From contig NC_039514.1 in assembly GCF_003672135.1 (NCBI RefSeq), positions 5,504,432-5,568,431 on the forward strand: a DNA stretch of 64,000 nt. Reading direction: 5' to 3'. The position numbers and the translations under genes were made by a program. Shown here piece after piece: positions 11,387-24,424 of this stretch. Source of the DNA: Ooceraea biroi (Eukaryota; Arthropoda; Insecta; Hymenoptera; Formicidae). The number at the start of each line of letters is the position of its first letter. The stretch's first letter is position 1. The notes under the pieces are model-generated. The model made no database searches and was not told the origin of the DNA. It worked only from the letters and a program-made list of their open reading frames with translations.

Positions 11387-14300
11387 CTACGGATTCCGGG
11401 TTAATTAAGGTCAACGACATGGAGGAGAAAATGAAATTGTTTAAGAAACGGAACGACGCTCATCCATGATCTGATCTTTATGCAACTCGGTACGACTGTA
11501 TCGCATGATCTGCTTCTTGTTAATATTGTTAATGTACAATTACTTATTGTCGCCTCTGTTTTATTCAAAGAAGTTAAGTTTTGCAAAATTAATTTCATGA
11601 AGTTAATTGGTTAAAAAGTAATCTCCGAATCGTCGAAATAACGTGGGAAATACAAGGAATTTTCGTTTTCTTTTGAACGTCTCCGCCTTTTGAAAATGAT
11701 GCAAATCAATCGATTTGAGACGTAAACACGCGTAATTTCATTTCGCGCACAGCGATACGATTATTCTATTAATTATTATTTACAACAGATATGGAAAAGT
11801 TAAGAGACTCGAGAGAGAAGGAAATTGGAAATGAAGGTTCTAACATGATAGCGAGCGAATGGTTCGTATTCATTAATTGTATGCAGAAGTCTGATGGATC
11901 ACGACATGTGATTGCGATAATATTACATATATATGGCACGTCCATCTATCCAGAGTAGACACACAACGTGTTGAGGCCAACTATAAACGCGCAATGTGAT
12001 ACATAATATGTAACATTAATATCTCCTTGCCGAGATATTCGAGACACTTCGAATGTTGGGCAATGATACGCGTCCTTGCCAAGAAACGTGCGGATAATAT
12101 TGCTAATGTACGTACGTAGCGCATGTGTGCATAAATGTATGCATGCTGTGTCTATGTGTGCCTATGTGTTTGTATGTCTGTGTGTGCGTTGCACATATCT
12201 ATCTTGTTTGATGCACTCGGTGTCTCGTTCAAAATCTTTCTCAATTTTTTTCTAATTGACAAACATGTATGTTTATCATACTTGACTCCAATTATAAATA
12301 TTAAAATATTAGATATACAAATACTTAAATCCACTATTTTTTTATGAAATTTAATGTTTATTATCAAAATATACAGATTGAATTCAATCATGAATCTAAT
12401 TCCCATCGTTCTTTTAATACTTTTTTCCATTTTCATAGATTCGGGTTCAATAAAAAGGTTGGTCTCTAGTTACGATGAATTTATGAAGCTATTTTGTTAT
12501 TTTTCTTTGATATTTTAAAATTTTCTATTAGACAAAGCATGCTACAGAGACTAAAATAAGTGATAATTTATGTTCAATGAGAACGCTGAATGAATAAAAT
12601 AGGAATAAAACATTTCAGACAATTCCAGCATGACAATGTCCTTGATCAATTTTTTTGCATAAGACCGTGCAATCCTATACAATAATTCGAGTGGACGACA
12701 ATCTTTTCATATAAAGAGCTTTTTTTATGCAAAACTTGTAACTTTTTGGTAATTCTGAAATGCAGGCCTACAAGTTTTTTTAATTAAAATTTAATTTTCC
12801 TACAAGTTCTTTTTGGATTAAAATATAATTTTCATCTTGTAACTTTTGGATTTAGATAAAAATTTCGTTTTAAACCAATATTTACATATGTCATATGATA
12901 CGATGTTCTTGCTGATAATACAAATTGATTTATACGCTTTCGCAATATTTTTTCCTTACTGGAATGCGTATAAAATACAATAGAGAATATGCTTCTTCCT
13001 TATAGCCACTTTAAGCAATATTATTTTTGAAGTTACGTTTATCGCCTCAGCATATCATTTTTATTTTTATTTTTTTACTTTTTAACAAAGTTATCGATTC
13101 CCATCACATTGCAAAATGTCGCAAAATACAGTAGATTGCAGTAAAATTACTGTTTCATATATATGTATATAAAATAGTAGATTACTTATTTGTACACCTA
13201 ATAATAGGAAGGTTTTAACTAATAAAAATTAAGATTGGAATAGGCAATAGTCTCACTTAAAATTAAGTTCGGATGTTAATATGGATTACTTAAACTCTCG
13301 ATTACTAAATCACATACTGAAATCAATACCGGAAATATCATTTGTATTGTCTATAACGAATAAATGGATTTGATACATTTTGTATTTTGATACTCTTTGC
13401 AAAGTGTAGTTTTAGAAGGAACAAATAAGTCCGATAAACTTTGTATTCTTCTTTGCAAAATAATAATAACTTTATTGACTTCCTCATATACATGTGTGAA
13501 TACAAAGTATGCATGTTCATTCGTGCTAACAAAAACTAAAACTTGCTAATCTGAGTAATCCAAAAGAAAACAAAACTTGTGGAAATGTGTAAATAGTATG
13601 GAATGCATTAAACTGCATGAAAAAGAAATTAATATGAAATCCTATAAGCGTTGTATGTAACTGTTATGCGTTTATGCTGTAATTGTAAAGGTCATTATCG
13701 TGGAAAAGAGATCACTATTTTTAAATTTATTACAAGATCAACAAATAATATACACACTGCGTATTTAAATAGATGTAGGTATATAAATTCTTTTATGAAT
13801 AAGTTATAAAAAAAACTACAAGAATCCGTACTCGGTAAATATGCGTTCAGAATCGTAGATGGAAAATACAAAGTAAAACCAGTAAACGCTGATAATAATA
13901 ATAAATATTAAATGTCGTCCATTTTTATTCTTTTATACTATATAAATTAATTATATAATGTCTTTAGCATTAAAATCCGAATTTTGAATATTTTATTTGA
14001 ATATTTATAATTGCAATAGTTTCATAAACGTTTTTATATTATGTAATGTTATAATTTCTTTGCATTTCAAGAGACTATTAGATAAAAACTTTAAGAGATA
14101 AACAGATTCAACATTCCACATTTCATGCAACTTGAAAAAAGTGTTTTAAATAATCAATAGTGACTGATTTATTATCAATATATTGAAACACAAGTTAAAA
14201 TGTAAGCTTGTAACGTTACATAATATCAGCGATAGAGATAAGAAATATTTTCCTAATATTAAAATATCGATGTGATAATTTCCACTTTGCATCCTTGTTT

Positions 14301-14457
14301 CGTAGAGATGAGACTAACATTTATATGCTTAACAGTATAATATACGTTTTACAAATGTCATTTTGCGATATTATTTATTCTTCTCGATTTTCCTTCTCGA
14401 AGAGCATTATCGAAATACATAACTTCTCTGTCTCTTCGATTTTCCAATATTTCATCG
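11387..14457 (-). other. Probable intron of the minus-strand gene
   Basis: AT-rich sequence between two exon-like segments on the minus strand. It contains a GT-rich low-complexity patch (12120-12190) and nothing else I can name. A small missed exon cannot be excluded, since the phases of the flanking exons do not join cleanly with the donors I can see. Confidence 0.4.
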
Positions 14458-14847
14458 TTAGAATCGATACCAAGATGGCGTTTGCAAGGCCATCAAGATC
14501 TTGGTACGCCCAGTGGCGGGCCCAGTAGCATGTCGAAGTTTATTAGGCGGCCGTGCCAGTACACCTTTTTTGAAGACGTGGCCGCGGGTGGCCAGTTCAG
14601 CAGCGGCGTCCAAGCTGATTTTGGAGACAGCGCCGCCATCCACCAATTGACGAACGTGATCTTCCTTGGCGATGTCCTTGCCACGTACTACACCCTCCTT
14701 ATCCGGCAGGGTAGCGTACTGATAGAACTCTTTGGACGGATCCTGCCGTTTGCGACCCCACACAGTGAACGGCTCAGACACGAGGGATGGCCGCGGTACA
14801 AATGGCACCTTTTCCCATGGGAAGTAGTCCTGCTTCCTCGTTTCGTT
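14458..14847 (-). CDS. Conserved-looking exon, same minus-strand gene
   Basis: The protein reads NETRKQDYFPWEKVPF from the acceptor CTTGCAG at 14848, then VWGRKRQDPSKEFYQY, and ends in a TAA at 14458. It is basic, GC-rich and open throughout, unlike its surroundings. The acceptor is in phase 0, matching the phase-0 donor of the exon at 22416. An ATG at 14910 (or 14892) opens the same frame 21 codons upstream of the acceptor, so an alternative internal promoter and start are possible. The true 3' donor is unclear: TCTTG/GTATCG near the stop or GGGC/GTACC are candidates. Architecture and composition suggest a myofilament protein such as myofilin, from memory only. Confidence 0.6.
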   Translation of the reverse strand, partial: NETRKQDYFPWEKVPFVPRPSLVSEPFTVWGRKRQDPSKEFYQYATLPDKEGVVRGKDIAKEDHVRQLVDGGAVSKISLDAAAELATRGHVFKKGVLARPPNKLRHATGPATGRTKILMALQTPSWYRF

Positions 14848-16232
14848 CTGCAAGTTCGAGTGTATACTCGATAAAAAGTCCATCAGGGTCATCTTAAAGT
14901 CCCTGAGCATTAATCCTCTCGCTAATCATCAATTCGAAAGATCATCGCAATCGCCCAGTTTTGAACTTTGGGTCTTTATTCGTCCTTTACTCGTCCGTAA
15001 TTCCATTGGGATCGTATTGGGAATCTTGAAAGTTTTTGAAGTTTTTCGACAGAGTTTTTCTCGAATTCGATAAGTAGTGTTCGAGCGTTTTCGCGCTCAC
15101 CGACGTCTTCGAGCTTCCACACTCCCATTCTCCCATTACACTGTCATGTCTATTTTTTTTGCTTAAATTGTGGCCGTTATCGTAGTACTGAGACGTACAA
15201 TCCAGTTTTAATTGAAATTTCAATTAATTATGATGCTTTGTTACGTTATTCACTGTCGTAACTTTCACGCAAAGTCAAATAAAATTCTCCTTCTTCAAAT
15301 TTGCACGTTATGCATCTCCAAATTCTGATTACAAAATAATCAAAGACAAAGGACGCGATTAAAAATACCAAAACGATGACTGTTCACTCAAAACACTCGC
15401 GCGCTGAATAAATGGAAGAAGTCTTTTGGATGAAGTAATTTAAGCAAAACACGTCTATTTTGAATTTATTTTCAAGATATCTATTGCATAATAATTTTTG
15501 ACATAATAGTTTTAATAAAAATGTGCGTTACATGATATGGATTTCACCCAAAAAAGAAACATTATATAAAAAATTCCAAAGATATAAAAATGATATTTTT
15601 TTTACAAGGGAAACGTCGCGGACTGATTTTGATTTTGATGAAACTTTATACACACATGTAGGGAGGGTTTATAGATGAATTTAAAAATTTTTACTTATGG
15701 CCCAAACACGAATCTAAGGGGTGAAATCACCCTTCATACGTATATAGAGCAATCTTTTACTTTTCTCGATATATCTTGAAAACTATTCGAAAAATGTTTT
15801 ATACACAAGTCTTATGGTTAGGTAAAAATGCCTCTATTTAACAACATTAATAAAATATTTTTTAAAAATTTCAAACATTATTTTTTCCAACTTTTCTTAT
15901 CCATCCCAAATATGCATATGTACATTTTTTTTCTTTTTTCTATTTTTGCAATTCTTCTGCTGGATTATACGAATCTATGTTACATAAAATTGTGTTTTAC
16001 AGGAGTGTACTATACATTTATGGAGAGAAAAATTAATCAAAAATTTTCGTTAGGTTTTAAAACATTTCATGACATATATGAAACATATTTCTTTTTCAAA
16101 AAGGATATACATTACTAATAATGTTTCAAAAATTTCACAGCAACTTGAACAAATTGAAGTACTTATGATCGCCACCATAAATTCCTAATTGCTGATTATT
16201 GTTAAAGTATCAAACAGGTGTATATACATGCT

Positions 16233-16727
16233 TACACAGCAAAAAATTGTGTTAAATTCAATACATTTCTCATGTTCCAAACGGTCCACTCAAATGGTTA
16301 TGTTAATTTAACATAATGCGAATATGTCAAACAATGACTTCAATATTATGTAAATAATTTAATATAAAATAAGTAGAAAAACTACAATATTTGGAAGTAA
16401 ATTTTATATAAAATAAATATTCATAACGTTAAATTTTATTTAAGAAAAATGTTATTTGTACGGTTTGCAACAATGTTACACTGTGCGTCATCGTTTGGAA
16501 AAAGTTGATTTAATACGTGATGATTATTGTAGAGTGAAAGTCTCAATATTACATATAAAATATGAAATATATTATTTTAACACTTGCAGTATAGTTGATT
16601 ATAAATTTAACATTTTTAATAAAGTTCAATTTTAACACAACGGCAATTTACACATGAATATATTGTGTTTTTAACATACAAATTTTAACGAGGATTGAAC
16701 AGAAACACAATGTATTTTTGCTGTGTA
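16233..16727. mobile_element. MITE, TTACACAGC family, copy 1
   Basis: The ends are inverted: TACACAGCAAAAA at the left and its complement ending GCTGTGTA at the right. Internally it repeats the motif TGTGTTAA. A second copy of almost the same length lies inverted at 54135-54635. The two share blocks such as CCAAACGGTCCAC followed by TTAATTTAACATAAT. It has no coding capacity. Confidence 0.7.
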
Positions 16728-17545
16728 AGTACAAAGAATAGAAATGTGTCATCAGTATGCTTTTCTATTAAAATTATCTCTCTTCTATTACCGTTACTTA
16801 TTTCACAATCAATGTGTAGTGATGATATGTTGCAAGCGCATACCTATATCAAAATTGTGACGTAAATCTTTGTTCAGACATACCAGTTATATATCTAAAG
16901 TTCAGTTTTAGTGCAGGGTAGTGCTAATAATTTAAATATCTATGTTTAAATGCATTTTGAATAGTGTAACTAATTTATTATAGTAATTAAAAACTCGATG
17001 AAGAAAGAAATTTATATTATAAAGATATTTATGTTATAAAGATATTAAATATGTATTTTTGTTTAGATGCACTAACTAAATATACGTGAAAGCAAAGGCC
17101 TGTATATGTCATATATCATAATAATTTAGAGAGAATTACTGCACATTGCATAGTCCATCAGTATAAAAAATTGATTTTTATTTGTATATTATATTATAAT
17201 ATTTTATATTATATTATAATCTTTATGTTTATATTATATTATAATTTTATTTATGTCTATTATTATTTATATAAATAAAATTTAAATTATGTTTATATTT
17301 ACATTATATACATTATATATTAATTGAAACTCTCCATCCCGATTCGAACATAAAAGACACTTTCGCATTAGACAAAAAGGCATTAAAACAAACCCGAATG
17401 AAATTTAACGAAAATTCGGAGAAGAATCTTTCCTCGAACTCGAAAGAGAAAAATGTTAATCGAATCGATTAATCGATTAATTAATGTGGATATATAAGGA
17501 TTATCGTAAACCAAGGGAGCTCACAATCAGTATCAGAGCTCAACC

Positions 17546-17584
17546 CTGATGATGCGGACTGCAATGTCTGCGAAACGTCGGCTG
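17546..17584 (+). ncRNA. Hammerhead-ribozyme-like motif, copy A
   Basis: CTGATGA (17546-17552) is followed by a stem GCGGAC (17554-17559), loop TGCAAT and the complement GTCTGC (17566-17571), then GAAAC (17572-17576) and GTC. These are the conserved core strings of hammerhead ribozymes in the right order. Stem III would be only the self-complementary ACGT, as in minimal dimer-forming hammerheads of Penelope-like elements. Stem I here is CC/GG with one mismatch. Catalytic activity is an inference. Confidence 0.5.
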
Positions 17585-20500
17585 TCATGAAACGCGGTAT
17601 CTATCCGAAGCCATCAGTAATTACATTTATATATATTTTATATTTATATTTATATAATTACAGGAAATGATATGAAAAATATTTCGAGGATATCATATAT
17701 TTTTCGGAATAATTTAGATATGATAGATCAAACCATTTACATATTTTTTTGCGACTTTATCCCAACTGAATAAAAACAGATTGACATCAAATATTTCATC
17801 AATATTTCTTCAACAAAAAAATAAAATGCGAGTAGAATAAATCAATGAGTGCTCCACGAAAAGTAGATAGATGGTGATACAGAAAGAGACGATATCTTGC
17901 GCTCTTTTTACGTTGCCACATGCTGGCGTCGGCCTGCACATATATGAATTCACGCGCTGCGAAAATCGTCGGAAATCCGACGGTGGGCGTCGGCTTGCGT
18001 CGCGCCGCCGCGGCCGGTGTGTCTAAATTAGGGCAGAGTAACGGAACACCGATTTTCTCCCTGAGTCGCGGGAATGTAGAACGACAAACATTTTAATAAT
18101 CATCGTGGATGATGATCTGCAAAGCGTAATTTTACGTGTGCGCACCATTATAGTTAATACCTTTTAATAACCTTTTAATATGAGACAATTTCTATCAATA
18201 ACGCGAAGCAACATGTATTCTATATCGATATCAAAAAAGTTTGAGTTGATATTTGATATAATAATTGCATATGTATATCCTCTTCCTTATGTTGTCATTA
18301 TATAAATGTAATCGACCATAGATATAACTATCGTTGGAATATCTAATGATCATTATATTGATTGTAATTAAATGTAATATATAATATTATTCTAATCCAG
18401 ATAATTTAGTGTAATTAAAATAGCATAATAATACGTTTTTACAATTACAATCTTATATAATTATAAAATCTTATACAATAATAAAAAATACAATTATAAT
18501 TAGATAATAAATATAATTATACAATTAAAAGAATTGTATTTTATTATATTGTAATAAACATTTTTAATTGTAATATATTTATTAATATGTTATTGTATAA
18601 TATAATTGTAAGGTATTATTAATATTAATATATTAATAAATGTTCGTAATTATAATCTGTTATTATTGCTGTAATCAGCACACACAAATTGGCATGTTGG
18701 ACACAATTTGGAAACAACATTGCATTGCATTGCAAATCTCTTTTTATTGTCTCTTACTATAGTACTAATATATTCCATATATTTATTAATTACTAATATA
18801 TTCCAATTTTATTGAATATTATATCGTCTTTTCAACTAATTTTATGGTCCTAATTTTTCGCAAATGATACTTCCGATATTTAGCGATTCTGCAAGATGAG
18901 GAATTATAATTTTAATCTTCACAAATAAATGTATATTAAGTACGAGCGAGTATCAAACAATGCTAATCACTACGTAACAATTTGATGTACTCTTGACATA
19001 CAAAGTGTAATAAAATAAAATACTTGTAATCTGAATGTTCTCACGTTATTAAATGTTTACGTGGAGCACACAGTGACATATAAAACCAGTCAGGAATCAT
19101 CCAACATCAGAAAATCCAAAATCATTATAAATAGATTTGTACCGGAGAGCAAGGAATTACAGAACGGAAGCTATTCATAGCGTTGCAGCCGTTTTCCGGG
19201 ACTTCGCGGTGTTAAACTTAGACGTGGCGCGACCCAACGAGAATCTTGGATTCGCTGGTGGAAAAATGAATTTGGCCGACAATTGGAATTGAGCCCGACA
19301 GGATTTATATGAAGCGTATAAAAAAATTTCTGAATAAATCTTCAAAAAGAATTTCTTTCGAAATGCAACAAATTCGTTTGTAGTTTCTGTTTCTGTTTCT
19401 GTTTTCTGAAAGTTTCTGACTTTGTGATATCAATGAAGACAATAATACGTAATTTTGTTCTTACATTTTCAAAATTTATATCTCTCAATACTTATAATTT
19501 TACGTAGTTGCTACTGGCAATCGCAACTGTAGCTTCCGATGTTATTATTTGCAGAGTTAAAGTTTTGCCATGATTAACCATGAACTGAATATAAATCTTT
19601 GAATCACTTTAATTTCTTTTGCAAAGGCATTTTTCTGTTAATGTTATACTATTTGTCTTAATACTTTGGCTTTCCATTTATTATCAAATCATTAATTAAT
19701 CTATAAAATTAATATAGATTCTTAATAATTCTATGTCTAAAACAAGCCTCTCGTCAACAGTAATAAAGTAAAATCTCTAACAAGCAAAACTAATGATATC
19801 TAATATACATTGAGTAAAACGTTTAAATTTATTATACATTACCTATTTGTGTAATAATTATTTTAAGGACAGGTACGAAGATAATTTTTTTATCATAAAG
19901 TCTAGATCAAATCGATTTAGTTTTAATCAATATGATTGAGAATGTGAAATATTATGTCAGCATCTTTCTTCAATTCAATATATATTTGAGAAAGTACATT
20001 CTTTGATATTTCTGACCTGTATCATATTTGCATTAAAATTACACATAACTTTTTAAAAATAATCATGATATGTATTGTTTCCATGGTCTAAAACTCTATT
20101 ACAAAATCAGAAAAGATTGTGTAATTTTTACAAATTTTACATTTTGATACTGTCTTCTTTAAGCTTTTACAACGTAATAATTACCTGTTAAAGGAACACT
20201 TATTGGCTATTATTGTATAAAATAATTTTATAAATCTACAGTTTTCCGTAAAAAGTTCACAATTAGCACGAACGGTATGCGGCGAGTTTTTTTCCACACA
20301 CGCATAGATGCTCAATATCGATCCAAAACCACAGACATAGGCAATACGTTCATAGAACAGAAGTCAACGCTAGTCTTCTAATTTGTCAAAAATGTAATAG
20401 TACTAAACATGAATAAAAGAAATCACTAAAATAAATCCCCAAGAAAGATCTTTATGAATCTGTTTATTTATCGGCCAGATTCGCACTAATTTAGAATCCA

Positions 20501-20739
20501 ATTTAAGTATCTTATTATTAGGGAAATCTTACTATAATATTACTTAAGGGAAACAATGAAAAACAAAAAATACCTTAATTGTTATGTTTATTGCGAAGAC
20601 TATTGAAAACAGTATGATAAACAATATGTGTATATAGTCTGTCAAAAACGATTGTAAATAACATAACTTTTGTTCCAATCTCACTAGAGATAGTTTATAT
20701 CATACATAAAGTACAAGAAAGGTCGCATTAAGGTCTCAA

Positions 20740-20876
20740 CACAAGGGAAAACGTAAGCAGTAAGGGAATCGACAAATCATGATTAAGATTTTTGACAATA
20801 CCATCTCGATCATGATTTTTCGACTCCTTTGCTGCTTACGTATTACTGTCTATACGTATTACTGTTGTTCCTTATG
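20740..20876. repeat. Imperfect hairpin, MITE-like
   Basis: The left arm contains ACGTAAGCAGTAAGGGAATCG and AATCATGAT; the right arm has the complements ATCATGATTTTTCGACTCC and TGCTGCTTACG. Arms are about 50 bp with several mismatches. I did not find clear terminal duplications. Confidence 0.5.
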
Positions 20877-22216
20877 TCAAGGCTTTTAGTCTCTATAATG
20901 TATTATGCAACACGTCTTAATTATCTTTACATCTTTGTAAGAGAACAGTGTTTTCAATAATAAATGGAATGAATAAAAATATATAATTGATTTAATTTGA
21001 TCTCTTAATGCCAGTGTTACAAAAATTATGTTTAGAATACCAGGAGAACAAACCTTCCTTGGTTAACACTGCCAAGTAATTGTGTCACTGTATTATAATC
21101 GATTTAGCAACCTTTGATTTAAGATCACGCAGTAAGCTTAAAATAAAACGCATGTCTTAAAGATGCCAAACGCTTATCGGTAATAGTAGCGATTGAACTA
21201 CTTAACGTGTAAATATAAACTGTTAATTATATGAATTTATGTTATTAAATAAACCATTTAATAGAAATATATTTAATTCTAATCAATATACCATGTACAT
21301 ATTTTTGTTATTAGATTCTTATATTAACTGGCTTTAAAGTTATGTCGGTCATACTCTTTTTTGACAAACTATAATCATCTATAACAATTTGTTCCTTACC
21401 GGAACTTCTAGCATTTCCTGTCTCTACTTTTTTTAAAAAATCTTTGATTAGAAATCAAAGGATTAGTCGTTTACTGTCCTTTCGGACACCGAGTGCATGT
21501 TCTCGAGTACAAAGGAGCGATAATAATGGTAATAGTATACGTGGTAACATAATGCTAATATAAATAATGGTAAAGATATGGTAGTATATAATGATTGGAG
21601 TGAAGTGTGGAAGTCGAGATCTGTCTGGTGATGGAATGGTAAGTCGCGGCAGAGGCGACGGCGATGACGGCGCCGAAGCTCAATTATAAACTAGGATGTG
21701 AGAAATCCTCGATCGGAAGAATCGTTAAAGGCTTTCGATCGCGCCGTCCGTTCTCTATTACTAATCTACTTCATCAACGGACCAAGGGGTATAAGTGCCA
21801 AGTTTTCGCTTGTCTGTCATATGACGGCGCCTCACAGCGGAATGTTGGTCGTGACCGCAACAAGATTGCGATCAACAGAATGCAGGTCAGCGTTACGATT
21901 TTGTCATCAGCTTACATTTTTGCCTAACCGTTCCTTTAATTATAATTTTGATATTTTAACTATCCACACAATCACGTTCTTTTGATCAACAGTTTTAACT
22001 TAAACTGATTTTTTACTAGTTTCATTTAATTTCTAAAATGGAAATGTAACATCTACAACCACAAATCTATGTTTACAAAATCAAAAAAAGAATTCAATGT
22101 ATCAAGTACATGTTCATATATCGAGTCGAAAATAGGGATTAAGTTTTTTTTCAATCGCAATGAGACGTCGGCACAATTCAACACATGTAGATATTCAATT
22201 GACAATTACAGGGATG

Positions 22217-22230
22217 TACAGTCACGGAGT

Positions 22231-22296
<66 letters not shown>
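22217..22296. repeat. TC microsatellite
   Basis: About 80 bases of nearly pure TC repeat with one TTTC interruption. It lies inside the first intron of the minus-strand gene, about 120 bases past the exon-1 donor. Confidence 0.95.
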
Positions 22297-22297
<1 letters not shown>

Positions 22298-22415
22298 CTC
22301 TCATTCTTTCGCATTTTCTACGTTAGTGTCACATGTATCAAAAACATTAAAATTGCCGGCCCGCTCTCTCTTGACATGAAAAGAAAGCCCCAAAAAGTAG
22401 TTCGAAAATACTGAC

Positions 22416-22490
22416 CGTTACGCTGTAGGAAGTGACGAGCGGCCGGGAATAAGGCCGTCGGGTAGTGTAGAAGTCGCTTTCGTACACCAT
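22416..22490 (-). CDS. First coding exon of the minus-strand gene
   Basis: ATG at 22490-22488 opens a 25-codon frame, MVYESDFYTTRRPYSRPLVT plus SYSVT, ending in a phase-0 donor GTCAGT. The Kozak context AAACCATGG is good. The Tyr/Arg/Ser-rich start resembles N-termini of insect thick-filament proteins as I remember them, but I could not confirm a family. Codon and GC content differ sharply from the TC repeat and AT-rich intron that follow. It is joined to the exon at 14847 by matching phase, strand and composition, so the linkage is inferred. Confidence 0.65.
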
Positions 22491-22860
22491 GGTTTAAGAT
22501 GATGTCTTCTTCTCTTCTCTGTTTATCTCGAAATTTCGATACTGTTAATTTTTCGATCGTGTCGAGTTTCACCTAAGGGATGAATTGATACTTTCGTGCG
22601 CGCGTGCGAGTGCGATAGGATACGCGACGACGATGCGACCGCGACGGAGGTTCGTACAGTTCTGGCTGTCACGCTGCTTCTTGGAGCCCTCCTTTCCTCT
22701 TCATGTTCCTCCTCATCGCGACCTCATCCGCTTACACACGCGTGAGTCGCTTTAAGCTCCAAAATATCACATCGCCTTTCCCCAGTCCCCGCATCCTCTC
22801 TCACAAGCTGATGCATCCGCAAGCAAACTAGAATTGTGTTAAAGTTTTAAATAGCCACCC
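22491..22860 (-). promoter_or_regulatory. GC-rich 5' UTR/promoter region of the minus-strand gene
   Basis: A GC- and CpG-rich island directly upstream (on the minus strand) of the ATG at 22490. A TTTAAA box (GGCTATTTAAAACTT on the minus strand) lies near 22845-22856. A plus-strand frame here looks like a signal peptide but has no in-frame ATG, so I treat the island as leader and promoter. Confidence 0.4.
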
Positions 22861-23485
22861 TTGCCGACATAACTTTTTTTTGATCGGCGAAGCGAATTAT
22901 TCGGGTCACGATCAGTCACTGCTCATTTCAAGAATGTAAATGTAATAAATTGAAAACTGCGTATATGTATGTATATAGCACGTCATAAATTTATGATGCA
23001 TGTGTACATGTGTGACATATAAGATATACTAAGTTTATAATAAAAGTTTGTTAACTAACATGGATAAACATGAAATGAAATAAAAACATAGATTTATACT
23101 ATTTCTATTTTACTTATTGAAAATTCGGTATTTTGATCGTTACTTTTCTTCCCAGATCATTGAATTACATTTAAATTTTAATTTAAGATAATAATAATAA
23201 AGAATTTAAAATTAAACTCATTCAATTTATAATCCAAAATCTTGTTTTCAAAACAGTTGTAGCCAAAAAAATATATTTAGCTGAAGGATATTCTTAGAAT
23301 AAAGCGCGTCTCGTATTCATGAACTGGAACTGGATAATTGTGTGTCAAGGTAATCTACATGTTCAAAACTTTTTTGAGCTACAAACTGACATTTATCTTG
23401 TGTCAGGATAAATTATTGATTCACAAATATTTCGAAAAATACGTCTTAAATAAAAAACTATTTTATATAAAAGTTGTGTAGTTAA

Positions 23486-24398
23486 GGGGATCCTGGAGTC
23501 GTCTCACCGACGAAAGTAGTGATTTTTCAAGAAATGGATCTTTTTATTTGTTGCACAGAACGAAAAATCCTTTTGCACGATAAAAGTACACATAATGTAG
23601 TATGAAAAACAAGACTTTACTTTCCAAACAGAAAAAATCGAAAATTACAGTTATCATATGAGCTTGTTGGCGAATGTTGTACAATAATAAAAATTTGGCA
23701 CTGTGTACATCCGAAATGACTATCATCCACACTGAGGACACAATAAACGAATACGAGGATGCTTTTAGAAGTAAATTTAGAATGTAATAAAAAAGATTCA
23801 TTTTGAAAATTATGCGTCTGCAATCATGGCCAAGCGTGCCAACAAAGCACAAGATTAGGTCCTTGATATCGTGCAAAAGGATTTCTTTCATCGTGCAAAA
23901 AGATTTTTCATTCTGCGGAACCAATGAAGAGATTCATTTTTTTAAAATCTCTTCATTGGTTGCGCAGAATGAAAAATCCTTTTGCACGATATCAAGGACC
24001 TAATCTTGTGCTCTGTTTTACTTTTGGTCACGATTTTAGAGATGCACATGTTCTCAAAATTTTTATTCCAACCTATCTTTTTTACTACACTTTTGAAGTC
24101 TCTTTTAAAAGTTTCCTTATATTCTTCCCTTCTGTCTTCTTTGTATTTAGGTCTCATTTTGTACGTACAAACTGCGCACCTTATATATTATAAGCATATT
24201 ATCATAGGAGGAAAGCCCCAAGTCGGTAACAAAACTGTAATTTACGAAATGTTTTTCCGTTTTTAACATAAAGTCTAGTCAAGTACAATGCATTTCTGTG
24301 TGTATTGTAATTGTGAAAAAGGATTTGTTGTTCTATGCAGCCAAAAAAATTGTAGTTGGAATAAAATTCATGGTAAAACAGACGACTCCAGGATCCCC
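23486..24398. mobile_element. TTAA-flanked non-autonomous element (piggyBac-type)
   Basis: Inverted ends GGGGATCCTGGAGTCGTCT face each other and are flanked by TTAA on both sides (23482-23485 and 24399-24402). The centre is a long hairpin (about 23830-24010) built from CTTGATATCGTGCAAAAGG and its complement. No transposase frame is present. Another right end of the same family lies at about 30742-30762. Part of the interior (23620-23880) recurs as a direct, diverged copy at 24425-24700. Confidence 0.75.
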
Positions 24399-24424
24399 TT
24401 AAGGGGTTCGAAAACAAAGCTTCG

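Larger units (their letters stand above)
14848..22415 (-). other. Large intron of the minus-strand gene
   Basis: About 7.5 kb of mostly AT-rich sequence between the first coding exon and the exon at 14458. It holds a 495-bp MITE (16233-16727), an AT-repeat zone (17160-17310), one hammerhead-like repeat (17546-17584), an imperfect 140-bp hairpin (20740-20876), GC-rich islands at 17930-18070 and 21640-21900, and the TC microsatellite at 22217-22296. The GC islands could be alternative promoters or exons; neither shows a convincing spliced ORF. Confidence 0.45.

Noticed and set aside
14987..15223. 78-codon minus-strand ORF upstream of the 14458-14847 exon
   Set aside because: It stops before the next exon and has no splice donor. 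It may be leader sequence of an internal promoter, not a protein.
19140..19330. GC-richer patch in the large intron with LRRGATQRESWIRWW-like reading
   Set aside because: Short, broken in all frames and without flanking splice sites; probably an old repeat.
21664..21985. Two overlapping plus-strand frames in a GC-rich island
   Set aside because: Neither frame has clear splice sites joining it to anything, and both contain incidental-looking sequence. Kept only as a possible intronic regulatory island.
22069..22414. Ser/Leu repeat ORFs on the plus strand
   Set aside because: They are translations of the TC microsatellite.
22600..22750. Plus-strand frame resembling a signal peptide (VLAVTLLLGALLSS) ending at a GTGAGT donor
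   Set aside because: An in-frame TGA lies upstream and no in-frame ATG follows it. The region is the GC-rich leader of the minus-strand gene, so the hydrophobic string is probably chance.
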